From positions 1 through 62,316 of the forward strand of contig JAAZEM010000084.1 in NCBI GenBank assembly GCA_012512265.1: a stretch of 62,316 nucleotides of DNA, written 5' to 3'. Positions 28,901-36,982 of this stretch are shown here, piece after piece (positions within the stretch are counted from its first letter, which is position 1; the number at the start of each line of letters is the position of its first letter). The DNA is from Armatimonadota bacterium. Lineage in GTDB: Bacteria; Armatimonadota; JAAZEB01. Under the pieces are notes generated by a model. The model was not told the DNA's origin and did not search any database. It was given only the letters and a program-made list of their open reading frames with translations. Made by a program: the position numbers and the translations under genes.

Positions 28901-29360
28901 CAGGCCGCTCGAAGGCGTACCCGTCGTCCAGGCCGAGGCGTTTTTCCAGCAGGAGGGTGGCCAGGTGCAGATCCGGACAGATAAGGCCGGGGTCGTTGGC
29001 AAAGCGTTCTCGCACTGGGACGATGCCGGGCACCGGATCGCGTGGAAGCTCTCGGTCCCTCGCGCCGGGCGCTACTTCCTGGCACTGCGCTACTCCTGCC
29101 CGCAGCCTGCCACCCGTGAATTGCGCATCGAGGGCGCTGAGCCGGCCGGCCCCCTTGCCCTCACCCTCCCGGCCACCGGCGGATTTGGCGATCTGGCGGT
29201 GGATTGGGCGTACGCCCCCGCGCGCTTGGGCGATGGCAAGCCGCTGATCTTCAATGTGAAGGCGGGAGAGTGCACGATCACGCTCACCAACACCGATGGC
29301 CAGGGAGTGAACCTCGACTACCTTGCACTCATCCCCGCCGAGGTGGGCGAAGCGCGCTGA
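25911..29360 (+). CDS. Exported rhamnogalacturonan lyase, PL11 family, with accessory carbohydrate-binding modules
   Basis: A 1149-residue secreted pectin-degrading enzyme that cleaves the rhamnogalacturonan I backbone by beta-elimination. It has a signal peptide (first ~25 residues), a sandwich module starting FEAEAYTTP, and a CBM4/9-like module beginning VVNPDFEHGAESLTGW. The PL11 catalytic region runs from LRRGVVAVPLQGGGVYVGWRLL (about residue 345) to about 870. Inside it, repeated calcium-binding loops of an eight-bladed propeller are visible: DLDGDGRLDF, DFDGDGRAEV and DVDGDGRDEV. A C-terminal CBM35/6-like module starts VQAEAFFQQEGG. Standard PL11 enzymes such as YesW are near 620 residues, so roughly half of this protein is accessory. 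It is a likely cargo for the type II system in this window. Confidence 0.92.
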   Translation: MFNRLVAFAVLCAVATLPGARLSTVDASEPLVFEAEAYTTPADAWEKNRLTETKWNLWSTDKDAHKKWSGGVVLQSPVVKQDRATPEEGAPPLHTRIMGIPAGTYAVELLHLSRPLAVSLDGKNWTRKEGRDNRVGIFTITNGTFELWVDDRYAATPPGSSYYDALVFTPAVPEKLGVVNPDFEHGAESLTGWRLWTREENAGSVAIAPEGHSGKRAARIRHEGERDWAFTNDGRLNVRPDQLFTVSAWVKGSGHVEIAVVALSGGKTLRWTIGGDGRLATPQWTKLEGEAIVPEECDQIQVRFVGSGKADLLVDNVELREGGRPKVSKPKVNGFAKARIEERLRRGVVAVPLQGGGVYVGWRLLKSDPANVAFNVYRRTGRMPAVRLNQAPITRTTDFVDPQPPAGEQAYYVRPVIDGREGPGSEVATVVPTAEGRAYLSIKLDGTHTFQKVGIADLDGDGRLDFVIKQPNTNVDPYEKYWKRSTDTYKLEAYRSDGTFLWRYDLGWAIECGIWYSPYVVFDFDGDGRAEVAVKTGEGDPRDPDGRVTSGPEYLSILDGRTGKERTRVEWPSREGFPNYNYASRNQLGVAYLDGKTPCLIVERGTYNTIKVVAYEYRGGKLHELWSWNDRESGARYRGQGAHILRAADVDGDGRDEVILGSAVLDDDGTGLWSTGLGHPDNLTVGDLDPERPGLEIQYGIETRNPKNSICMVDAKTGKILWGLQEPSTHIHGSGLCADIDPRYPGVESYQGEADFKEKRWLYNAKGEVIDTRDLGGLAPRAAYWDADLQREIVTGGRIRDYNGGEHAPRIEGSVIAIADILGDWREEVITSLPGEMRIYTTTIPATDRRICLLQDPIYRLDVAGMAQGYTQIPGLSQLPVATSPTLSLILPPDGLPPQGEAQGEALIIASANEGVRGTLRLEARGVTLSPAETTVDVAPGKIGRVAFTIRALSAAEPTALALARAFLTGASGSVAEIRATVAGTDIATEVRLPMQRRPLEGVPVVQAEAFFQQEGGQVQIRTDKAGVVGKAFSHWDDAGHRIAWKLSVPRAGRYFLALRYSCPQPATRELRIEGAEPAGPLALTLPATGGFGDLAVDWAYAPARLGDGKPLIFNVKAGECTITLTNTDGQGVNLDYLALIPAEVGEAR

Positions 29361-29376
29361 ACAGCGCCATTGAATC

Positions 29377-29408
29377 GGCCGGAGACCTCCATCGGGAGGT
29401 CTCCGGCC
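29377..29408. terminator. Perfect hairpin between convergent genes
   Basis: A 14-bp perfect stem, GGCCGGAGACCTCC (29377-29390) with GGAGGTCTCCGGCC (29395-29408), around a four-base loop. It separates the PL11 gene from the convergent oxidoreductase. There is no T-run. Confidence 0.7.
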
Positions 29409-29434
29409 TAAGAACGCATCAGCGGGCGTTGCCA

Positions 29435-30595
29435 CTACACCTTGGCCCAGGGCGCGCCCGCTTCCGTGAAGAGGGCCCCTGCTTCTGCGGCACGAAGGAT
29501 GTCGTCGGCCACTCCGCGGATCAGGGTGGCCACCGAGTCGCCGTCCGGCACACGCTCGATGTAGGCGGGATCCACGTCGCGCACCGGCGAGCCGGCCGCG
29601 TAGGCGCCTGTGGCCGCCGCCGTAAAGGCCCGCGTATCGGCCAGGGAGCAAAGAAGCGTCTCTTCCCCCCGAATGGTGTGGAAGAAGTTGCGGAACATCT
29701 TCGTGTGCTCGATGCGCCCCTCCGGGGAGTACTCGCGCCGCTCCTCGCGCCCATCCGACCACCGGATCTCCAGGGCGTGGTCGTAGTCCCACTTCACGCG
29801 CGCGTTTTCGGCATCCAGCTCGATCCAGGGCTGGCGTTGCTTGGCAACGCAGAAGGTGGGGTAGAAGCAGCAGACAGCACCGGCGTCGGTATGCACGCGC
29901 ACGGCAGCCGTGTCCTCATTCTCGATGCCGGGGTGGGCTCGATACAGCTCCGCCTCGATCCGCTCCGGTTGGGCAAAGCCAGGCGTGGCCCTCGCGAAGT
30001 AGAGGCACTGGTTGAGGACATGCCCCATCGCGTTGGCCACTGGACCGCCCAATGCCCACTCGTCGCCCTGCCGGAGTTGCCCGTGCCAGCGCGAAGACTG
30101 GTAGTAGGCGTCTAGGCGCTTCCATAGGCCGATGCCGGTCACTCGGCGCACCCGGCCTATCGCGCCCGAGGTGATCAGCGCCTTCAGGTCGCGCGTCGTC
30201 TCCCCCGAGAGCATCTGAAAGTCGACAGCGCAGATCCGACCCGCAGCAGTCGCCTGCGCGACGAGTTGATCCAGCTTCTCTACCGAGGGAAGGGGTGGCT
30301 TTTCGAGCAAGACGTGCGCGCCCGCTGCCAACGCGCCCGCGCACATGGCGAAGTGCAGCGGCACCGGCGTGGCGATGGTGACGGCCTCCAGCCCCTCGCG
30401 CGCCAGCATCTCCTGCCAGTCTTCATAGACAGGCACGCCCGCCGCACGCAGTGCCTCGATCTCCTGCTCCATGCCGGGCAGACGAGGCTGCGCCGCTGCC
30501 GCCAGGGTCGCCAAGCCCTCCGCCTCCATGCGCCGCAATGCGCTCACATGCGTGCGTCCAAACCCACCGATCCCGATCACCCCAGTGCGGACCAT
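29435..30595 (-). CDS. Gfo/Idh/MocA-family oxidoreductase
   Basis: A 386-residue NAD(P)-dependent sugar oxidoreductase. The N-terminal Rossmann fold begins VRTGVIGIGGFGRTH (GxGxxG). LLEKPPLPS contains the conserved EKP whose Lys takes part in catalysis. The C-terminal alpha/beta domain carries WALGGPVANAMGHVLNQ, where the usual G-x-x-x-D-x-x-x-H substrate motif appears with Asn in place of Asp. Such enzymes oxidise or reduce sugars, inositols and their acids. ATG 30595 has GAGGAGCGAGGG upstream and begins the fold directly. It lies downstream of the DHDPS-like gene in the same direction, and the two probably act in one catabolic route. Confidence 0.85.
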   Translation of the reverse strand: MVRTGVIGIGGFGRTHVSALRRMEAEGLATLAAAAQPRLPGMEQEIEALRAAGVPVYEDWQEMLAREGLEAVTIATPVPLHFAMCAGALAAGAHVLLEKPPLPSVEKLDQLVAQATAAGRICAVDFQMLSGETTRDLKALITSGAIGRVRRVTGIGLWKRLDAYYQSSRWHGQLRQGDEWALGGPVANAMGHVLNQCLYFARATPGFAQPERIEAELYRAHPGIENEDTAAVRVHTDAGAVCCFYPTFCVAKQRQPWIELDAENARVKWDYDHALEIRWSDGREERREYSPEGRIEHTKMFRNFFHTIRGEETLLCSLADTRAFTAAATGAYAAGSPVRDVDPAYIERVPDGDSVATLIRGVADDILRAAEAGALFTEAGAPWAKV

Positions 30596-30729
30596 ACCCT
30601 CGCTCCTCATCTCAATTCAGACACGCGCCGGGCGTGGGCCCAGCGCTCTGTTCGCGCGCCGCTACCTGTGGCCGCGCGTCATCACATGCGCCGGCGTCAC
30701 CCCGGTGATCCGCACTGGCCGGGCCTCTC

Positions 30730-31656
30730 TCACTCTAGCGGGCGGCGAGGCAGACCGGCGCGCTCCAGCGTGCGCAGGAAGAGCGCGATCACCTCGTCTC
30801 CGTAGGCCTGGCTGTGGCGGTCGAGCGCCACGGTGGGCTCGCGGATCGTCTCGGAGGTGATCACCCCGCGGCGCAACAGCAGCCGGCGCTCGGCGTAGTG
30901 TCGGATCTCCGGATTTTGCTGGCAGAAGAGGAGTAACGGGAGCACCCCGGTAAAGAGGCTATACGCCTCCGTCACGCTTCCGGCGCGGCGCAGGCGCCAG
31001 ATCCGCTCCATCAGGTCTGCCGTGCCCAAACCGGGCATCACGCCGCAGATCCCCGCGGCGGCCAGCTCCATCAGATGGGTGCCTCCCCACCCTTCCAGGA
31101 CGCCCACCTGACCGCCGGTCGCATCGCGGATCGCCCCTACCTTCGCGGCCATGAGCGGCTCCTCAATCACCAGGAAACCGAACGTCGGGCACTCGGCGAG
31201 CAGACGACGCACAAAGGAGAGGCCAACGGTTGGCCCGCCAGGGTTGTAGTCGAGCACCAGCAGTGGCAGGTTTGTTGCCTTCCCGGCTCTGGCGCAGTAG
31301 CGGATATGGTCATCCTCGGTGAGTGATAGCGAGCGTGGTAGTGCCACCGCGATCGCTTCCACCCCGAGATCCGCGCTGCGCCGGGCCAACTCGCCTGCCA
31401 GCCGGACGGAGGCATGGCTGCAATGCGCGATCACCGGAATGCGCCCGCGCGCGCTATTCACGGCAGTCCGGATGAGGTCCATCCGCTCTGCTTCCGCCAG
31501 CTTGTGAGACTCTCCGCCGTAGGCCGGCAGGCAGATGGCGCTCACACCGGACCGGACCGCCACCTCGACCTGCCGCTCGGTATCCTCCACCCGAACCGCT
31601 TCGTCCCCCCCAAAAGGCGTGATCAGCACGGGGACCATTCCATCGATCGGCAGCAT
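30730..31656 (-). CDS. DHDPS/NAL-family TIM-barrel protein lacking the Schiff-base lysine
   Basis: A 308-residue protein of the dihydrodipicolinate synthase / N-acetylneuraminate lyase family, whose enzymes condense or cleave pyruvate-containing compounds through a lysine imine. The first loop LPAYGGESHKLAEAER corresponds to the family's GTTGE...EE. Tyr137 in VLDYNPGGPTVG matches the catalytic tyrosine. The imine lysine, expected 28 residues later, is Glu165 (FLVIEEPLM). The enzyme therefore either uses different chemistry or is inactive. ATG 31656 has TGGAGGG just upstream. The gap to the downstream oxidoreductase is 134 bases. Confidence 0.78.
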   Translation of the reverse strand: MLPIDGMVPVLITPFGGDEAVRVEDTERQVEVAVRSGVSAICLPAYGGESHKLAEAERMDLIRTAVNSARGRIPVIAHCSHASVRLAGELARRSADLGVEAIAVALPRSLSLTEDDHIRYCARAGKATNLPLLVLDYNPGGPTVGLSFVRRLLAECPTFGFLVIEEPLMAAKVGAIRDATGGQVGVLEGWGGTHLMELAAAGICGVMPGLGTADLMERIWRLRRAGSVTEAYSLFTGVLPLLLFCQQNPEIRHYAERRLLLRRGVITSETIREPTVALDRHSQAYGDEVIALFLRTLERAGLPRRPLE

Positions 31657-31917
31657 CCGACCCTCCAGGCAGAGGTGACCTGCAAGCGCCACGTGCGACG
31701 CCTGCAACCCCTGTCCTCTGGAGAGCAGCGTGCGCGGGGAACTCACCCGCTCTCCCCTTCCTGCTTCTGTCCGGGCCAGGCGATTCCTGCCGGTCGCGAA
31801 GAGGCTTCGCAGGGCAGAATCAGTTCAGGGCAGGCGCGCCGGCCTGCCGGTTGTATCCTGCGGAATGGGCCGACACGCGCGCCAGGATCCCAGCGCCTGC
31901 AGGCAGAATCTTGAGGC

Positions 31918-32964
31918 GTGAAGATCCTATGCTATGGTGCAGGTGCGGTTGGGTGTCTTATCAGCGGCCGGCTCTCGGCCGCCAGCCATGATGTGCTGTT
32001 GCTCTCGCGCGCGGAGGCGGCCGCGGAAATCCGAGCTCACGGCCTGGCGATTGAGGAGCCGGACGGGCGAATTATTTATGCCCGACCGAGAGTCATCACC
32101 TCTCTCGCACAGATGCGGGTCGATGAGGCGCCTCCCGATCTGATCATTGCCGCAGTCAAAGCATACGACCTGCCGGAGGTGATCCGCGACATCGCGCAGG
32201 CTTGCAGGGCCGAGACCCCCGTGCTCACGCTCCAGAATGGGATCGGCAGCGAGGAAGCGGCGATTGACGTGCTCGGATCCGAGCGCGTGGTGGCCGGCTC
32301 CTTCACCCTCAATGTGAGTCTCCCAGAACCTGGCAGGGTGGCGCAACACACGCGGTCCGGTGGGATCGCCCTCGCGGAGGCGCACCCCTCGGGAAAACGC
32401 CTGAGATCCCTCGTAGATCTATTCACCACGTCCGACATCCGGGCCCAGGCCTATCCGGACTGGCGAGCGATGAAGTGGTCCAAGCTCCTCCTCAACCTAC
32501 TCGCCAACGCCTCATGCGCCATCCTGGACGTGACGCCGGCGGAAGTGCTTCTCCATCCGGCCCTCTTCCGCATGGAGCGCGCCGCCTTCCTGGAGGCGCG
32601 TCGGGTGATGCGCCGCCTTCATCTTCGCCCGGTGGATCTTCCTGGCTATCCAGTGCGCCGCCTCGCCTTCGCGATGGGCTTGCCAGCGCCCTTGGCGCGC
32701 AGGCTGGTCGCCGGCCGCGCGGCGGGAGGCCGGGGAAGCAAACCCCCCTCCCTCGCCCTGGATCTGGCCCGGGGAAAGGGTCAGTCGGAGGTCCGCTTCC
32801 TGAATGGCGCGGTCGCTCGCGTGGCGAGCGAACAGGGGATGCGGGCGCCCGTGAACGCTTCGTTGGCCTCCACCCTGGAAGCCCTCGCCCAGGGCGCCGC
32901 GGATCACGCCACATACCGCCACTCCCCGAAGGCACTCCTGGCCGAATGCGGTCTGTCGAGGTAG
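31918..32964 (+). CDS. Ketopantoate reductase-like (PanE/ApbA family) oxidoreductase
   Basis: A 348-residue NADPH-dependent 2-keto acid reductase. The N-terminus KILCYGAGAVGCLISGRL is the Rossmann GxGxxG turn. VKAYDLPEVI and TLQNGIGSEE are the family motifs, the latter carrying the conserved Asn. KWSKLLLNLLANASCAILDVTPAEVL gives the catalytic Lys and the second Asn. PanE makes pantoate for CoA, but the family is broad and no other pantothenate gene is nearby, so the substrate is open. The start is GTG 31918 with GAGG upstream. It is divergent from the DHDPS-like gene across a 261-base gap in which I found no clear promoter. Confidence 0.82.
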   Translation: MKILCYGAGAVGCLISGRLSAASHDVLLLSRAEAAAEIRAHGLAIEEPDGRIIYARPRVITSLAQMRVDEAPPDLIIAAVKAYDLPEVIRDIAQACRAETPVLTLQNGIGSEEAAIDVLGSERVVAGSFTLNVSLPEPGRVAQHTRSGGIALAEAHPSGKRLRSLVDLFTTSDIRAQAYPDWRAMKWSKLLLNLLANASCAILDVTPAEVLLHPALFRMERAAFLEARRVMRRLHLRPVDLPGYPVRRLAFAMGLPAPLARRLVAGRAAGGRGSKPPSLALDLARGKGQSEVRFLNGAVARVASEQGMRAPVNASLASTLEALAQGAADHATYRHSPKALLAECGLSR

Positions 32965-33121
32965 CACCGGCGCGTTCAGGCGCCACCTGGCGAGATGCTG
33001 GACGAGCAGCCCCTCTTGTATCAGTAGCTCTGGGTGAAGGGCCTCTGGTCGTCGGGCACGCCAGGACCAGGCGCGCCCCAGGGCACGGGGAACGCATGAG
33101 GGACGCGAGTGCAGTGGCGAT

Positions 33122-33154
33122 CTGGCCCCCCTTCCGCGCCGGAAGGGGGGCCAG
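33122..33154. terminator. Perfect hairpin between convergent transcripts
   Basis: A 14-bp perfect stem, CTGGCCCCCCTTCC (33122-33135) with GGAAGGGGGGCCAG (33141-33154), loop GCGCC. It lies 12 bases beyond the secretin stop and closes the type II secretion operon. Confidence 0.7.
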
Positions 33155-33166
33155 TCTATCCGTGGG

Positions 33167-35983
33167 CTACGGCTTCGCCGGCTCGGGTGCCGACTGAACC
33201 GCATTCGGAGACGCTGTGTTGGAGGGTGGTACGGGTGCCGGTTGTGCCCCATTCGGAGCCACCGCGTCAGTGGGCGGCACGGCGGCCGCCGGCTGAACTC
33301 CATTCGGAGCCACCGCATCGGTGGGCGGCACAGCGCTGGATGGCAGCACGATTTTCACCTGCCGCTGCTGGTCTCGCGACAGGGCGGCCGCCTGTTCCAC
33401 GTCGCGCACCACGCGCGGCGTCAGGAAGATCATCAGCTCCGTCTTCCCCTTGGTAACGCCGCGCGACCGGAACAGCCCGCCGAGGATCGGGAGATCGCCC
33501 AAAATCGGCGTCTTGTTTACCGTGCGGTCTGTCTGTTCGCGGATCATGCCGCCCAGAACCACCGTCTCGCCATCACGCACCGTGATGGTGGTGGTAGCGG
33601 AGCGTTGGCTGATCAGCGGCGCCTGGTAGCTGGTGAAGCCCTGCAGCTCGTTGGCCTCCTGGGTCACCTCGATGTTCACCATGCCGTTTTGCGTGATGTG
33701 CGGAGTCACGTCGAGCACGAGGCCAACATCCAGGTAGCCATAGTTGTAGGTGACAGTTCCGGCATCCGTTTCGCGAGTGCTCATGATGTAGGGCACCCGC
33801 TGGCTGATATTGATCTGCGCCTGCCGGTTGTTGGCCGTGAAGATGCGCGGCGTCGAAAGCACATTGAAGCGCTTGTCCGTCGATAGCGCCGTCAGCACCG
33901 TCTGCAACGAGGGCCCGATCACAGAGAACTTGAAGTTGGTCCGTTCCTGTGCCAGGTCTTGCGGGAGCATCTTGACGTTGGCTCCCACCGAAGCGCCCGC
34001 CACGTTCTCCTGCATCCAGGACCACTCCATGCCGAGCTTGCTGGTGCTATCGAGCGCGGCTTCCACGACCAGCGCCTCGATCAACACCTGCTCTGGTACG
34101 GTGTCGAGTTGCTTGACGATCTCTTTGATGGCGTCGTAGTTTTCCGGGGTCGTGGTGATGATCAGGCTGTTGGTGTTCGGATCGGCGACGACGTTCGCCT
34201 GGCCCGCCAGGTCAAGCAGGTTGACGATCTGGCCGCTTCCGGCTCGCCCCACGCGCACAGTGGCGCCTGAAGAGCCCGCGCCACCGCGCCACCCTGGGAA
34301 CTGGCGCGAGGAAGCAGGATCCGCGCCGTCCAAACCCTCCTCCGACAACGCTTCCTCATCGAGCGCATCCGGCAATCGCACCTCATCCAGACTTGCCTGA
34401 GCGCGGCTCCTTGCCGGCGCATCGCTCGCCGCGGAGCGGCGCTGGTAGCTCTGCGGACGGTAGGTGGTGGTGCGCCGCTGTGTGGTGCCACGGTAGCGTT
34501 GCTGCGAGTAGTAGCTGGAGGAGGTCCCGCCGGTGCGGAGAGCCTGGTCCAGGAGATACGCGACATCCATGGCCTGAGCGTTGGCGAGAGGCAGCACGTA
34601 GGTGGTCGACTCGAACTCCACCGGCTTATCCAGCTCCTGGATCACCATCTCCGCGATGGCGAGATTCGATGGGGTTGCTGTGACGATGAGCGAGTTCGTG
34701 CGCTCATTCGGCACCACCTGGGCGCGCACGGCATAGAACGCCGTCCGGCCACCACCGCCGCGGATCCGCTGTTCAAACGGCAGGCTCTGCGACGCGGCGG
34801 TGCGCTGCCCGGGCGCCGTTGACAGGAGAACGCTGGAGATCACATCGGCCATCTCGGTGGCGCTCGCGTACTCCAGCGGGAAGACGCGCGTCTGCATGGT
34901 GCTGGTCACCTCTTTGTCGAGGTTGCGGATCAGCACTTCCACCTTCGAGATGTACTCCGGATTGGCGTTCACCACGACGGAGTTGGTGTAGTCATCCGCG
35001 CTCGCGCGCACCTCCGGTCCGGTCGGCACCATGGGCATGCCCGCCTGCTGGCCATCTCTCCGGGTGCGGCGCGCGCGCGCCATCGCCGCGAGGCCGCCCC
35101 GGTTGGGGAAGAGGTCGTTGATGACGCGGGCCACCTGCTGGGCATCGGCGTGCTGCAGTTCGAAGACACGGATCTCGTTGGGGCGCTCTTCCGGGCCCTC
35201 GGCGCGGCCAAAACCGCCAGGTGAAGGCCACTGTACGGGAGGCGCCTGCGGCGCCGCGGCCGCTATGCGCAGAAGCGGGCCTTCCTTCAACAGCCGATAG
35301 CCCTTGGAGTTGAGCACAGCGTCCAGGACGCGGAACGCCTCATCCAACGAAAGCTGCTTCGCATTCACGATCGTCACCGGCCCCTTGAGCGCCGGATCCT
35401 TGCTGATCGTGACTCCAGCCGCCATGCTGAAGAACTTCAACACATTATCGATCTCCGCGCCGCGGAAATCGATGTTCAGTTTTGCCTTTTTGCCGGCGAT
35501 AAAGGAACTCCACGCCGGCACCGCCGGGGTTCCCTGCCACTCCGTGCCGCTTGGCGCGGAGGTTGGGAACGGGATCCTGGGCGGAGCCGTGGATGATCCT
35601 GACGCTGGTGAAGCCGCCGATGGGGCCGGAGTGGCTGGTGCCGGAGCGGGTGGCAGGCCCGAAGGCTGCGCAGGCACCGCGGTCTCCGTTCCCTGCGGAG
35701 TTGCAGGCGCGGGGGCCGCACTCGCGGGCTGCGCGGGCGCGGATGGAGCTGGTTGCGCCGAGGAGGGAGCGGTGGGCGCGGCCTCCGCCTGCTTCTCGCC
35801 CGAGGGGGCTGGCTGGGCAGGAGCTGTCTCTGCCGGCTTGGGAGCCGGGGCAGGCGGCGCCTGCTCCTCGGTTCCAGCCGGGGCAAGAACCGCCAGCGCC
35901 AGGCAGAGGACCAGAGATCCCGGCCGCAGGAGCCATCTTTGGCGCGAGGGTAAGGGCATCACATCGGTTCTCCTGTGCATCAT
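33167..35983 (-). CDS. gspD: Type II secretion/type IV pilus secretin (GspD/PilQ family)
   Basis: A 938-residue outer-membrane secretin, forming the multimeric channel of the secretion machine. A signal peptide is followed by a long Pro/Ala/Gln-rich linker (about 35-130). An STN/N0-like domain (LNIDFRGAEIDNVLKFFSMA) follows, then several N-domain repeats (VFELQHADAQQVARVINDLF; VFPLEYASATEMADVISSVL; YVLPLANAQAMDVAYLLDQAL). A charged Ser/Arg/Tyr insert precedes the last N domain. The secretin domain ends with the signature VVLGGMIREQTDRTVNKTPILGDLPILGGLFR. The C-terminal 70 residues are short tandem Pro-Ala-Val-Asn repeats. ATG 35983 overlaps the upstream stop as ATGA; ATG 35959 with AGGAG upstream is the alternative. 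It is the last gene of the operon. Confidence 0.93.
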   Translation of the reverse strand: MMHRRTDVMPLPSRQRWLLRPGSLVLCLALAVLAPAGTEEQAPPAPAPKPAETAPAQPAPSGEKQAEAAPTAPSSAQPAPSAPAQPASAAPAPATPQGTETAVPAQPSGLPPAPAPATPAPSAASPASGSSTAPPRIPFPTSAPSGTEWQGTPAVPAWSSFIAGKKAKLNIDFRGAEIDNVLKFFSMAAGVTISKDPALKGPVTIVNAKQLSLDEAFRVLDAVLNSKGYRLLKEGPLLRIAAAAPQAPPVQWPSPGGFGRAEGPEERPNEIRVFELQHADAQQVARVINDLFPNRGGLAAMARARRTRRDGQQAGMPMVPTGPEVRASADDYTNSVVVNANPEYISKVEVLIRNLDKEVTSTMQTRVFPLEYASATEMADVISSVLLSTAPGQRTAASQSLPFEQRIRGGGGRTAFYAVRAQVVPNERTNSLIVTATPSNLAIAEMVIQELDKPVEFESTTYVLPLANAQAMDVAYLLDQALRTGGTSSSYYSQQRYRGTTQRRTTTYRPQSYQRRSAASDAPARSRAQASLDEVRLPDALDEEALSEEGLDGADPASSRQFPGWRGGAGSSGATVRVGRAGSGQIVNLLDLAGQANVVADPNTNSLIITTTPENYDAIKEIVKQLDTVPEQVLIEALVVEAALDSTSKLGMEWSWMQENVAGASVGANVKMLPQDLAQERTNFKFSVIGPSLQTVLTALSTDKRFNVLSTPRIFTANNRQAQINISQRVPYIMSTRETDAGTVTYNYGYLDVGLVLDVTPHITQNGMVNIEVTQEANELQGFTSYQAPLISQRSATTTITVRDGETVVLGGMIREQTDRTVNKTPILGDLPILGGLFRSRGVTKGKTELMIFLTPRVVRDVEQAAALSRDQQRQVKIVLPSSAVPPTDAVAPNGVQPAAAVPPTDAVAPNGAQPAPVPPSNTASPNAVQSAPEPAKP
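33202..33332. repeat. Tandem repeats encoding the secretin C-terminal tail
   Basis: Three imperfect units beginning CATTCGG at 33202, 33250 and 33301 (periods 48 and 51 bases) encode repeated PPTDAVAPNG-like peptides at the end of the secretin. Unit number may vary between strains. Confidence 0.7.
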
Positions 35984-36963
35984 TGGGTCTGCCTCTCAAC
36001 CGGAGTAGAGCTGGGGAGCGTGGCGGTCCCCTCTCCACGACGCCACCTCAAATAACGTTCGCGGCGGGCGGCGCGTTCCGCATTCGCGTCCACCATATTC
36101 TGGCTCGTCCCCGAGGCCACGGCGCCGGGCGCCATCGTTGTCATGACGGGAGTGGGCGTCGAGCCCGGAGGGGTGGGAGCGCCTGGAGGACTCGCGGGCG
36201 GACTTCCCGGAGCGCCCGGCTGCGCGCCCTGGGGCGCGGGAGCCGTCGGTGGCTGGCCCGGTGCCGCGGTCGCTGGCGACGGCGATGCCGAGCGCGCCGC
36301 CACGCCACCCTTCGTTGACGTCTCATCCAAGCCCGTGGATTTTGGCAACGTATAGCGCTTGCCGTCCACCGAAATGACAAGGTAATCGGGATTCAGCACT
36401 TCCAGCCGGCCGCCACGGAAGAGATCGCCACGCTTCAGGTAGTGGCCCTCCTTTGATTTCTGCTCCTCTACCAGCGCGTAGCTGACGCCATCCAGACGAA
36501 CCGTGCCGACATACTGCCAGTAGGAGCGTTGCTGGCGCCCTCCTTCGGCAGGGTTGCCTGCGGGCAACGGAAGAAGGCCATCCAGGCCGGCGGGTGGCAA
36601 AGAGAGCGAATCGGAAGCGCGCCCTGACTTGGCAACGACCAGCGGGCGGAAGAGGTTACGTTCCTCCGCCGCACCGCTCTTTACGGCGGTTGCTGCCTGG
36701 CTCTTCCCCGAAGCCTCCGGGCCGCCACCGTTGGACGAAGCGGCCTTTGTCGTCTCGCTCCCTGAGGCGGAGGGCGCCAGCAACGCCTTGCCTCCACTGG
36801 GAGCCGCCGTCGCCTGGCTGGCTTTGCTCACCGACCGCTTCGCCGGAGGGCGAACGCTCACGAACCGGGTCTCATCCTGGGGCGTTGTAAGAGCCAGGGC
36901 ACTCGCACCTGCTCCGGCGAGCCCCAAGACCACCCACATCACCCATCTCCGTTGCTCTGGCAT
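35980..36963 (-). CDS. PilP/GspC-like inner-membrane component
   Basis: A 327-residue bitopic protein: short cytoplasmic N-terminus, one membrane helix ([19 protein letters not shown]), then a low-complexity Ala/Ser/Gly linker. A compact beta domain (about 165-235) contains YVGTVRLDGVSYALVEEQ and HYLKRGDLFRGGRLEVLNPDYLVISVDGKRYTL, the homology region fold shared by GspC and PilP that binds the secretin's N0 domain. A Pro/Gly-rich C-terminal tail follows. Its position directly before the secretin, with overlapping start and stop, supports this. ATG 36963 follows GAGGTAGGT. Length and linkers vary widely in this family, so the call rests on the beta domain and on context. Confidence 0.72.
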   Translation of the reverse strand: MPEQRRWVMWVVLGLAGAGASALALTTPQDETRFVSVRPPAKRSVSKASQATAAPSGGKALLAPSASGSETTKAASSNGGGPEASGKSQAATAVKSGAAEERNLFRPLVVAKSGRASDSLSLPPAGLDGLLPLPAGNPAEGGRQQRSYWQYVGTVRLDGVSYALVEEQKSKEGHYLKRGDLFRGGRLEVLNPDYLVISVDGKRYTLPKSTGLDETSTKGGVAARSASPSPATAAPGQPPTAPAPQGAQPGAPGSPPASPPGAPTPPGSTPTPVMTTMAPGAVASGTSQNMVDANAERAARRERYLRWRRGEGTATLPSSTPVERQTQ

Positions 36964-36982
36964 ACCTACCTCAAACACGTCC

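Noticed and set aside
33202..33332. CRISPR-like repeat array
   Set aside because: The repeats are in frame, code for a low-complexity secretin tail and have only three units with no spacers.
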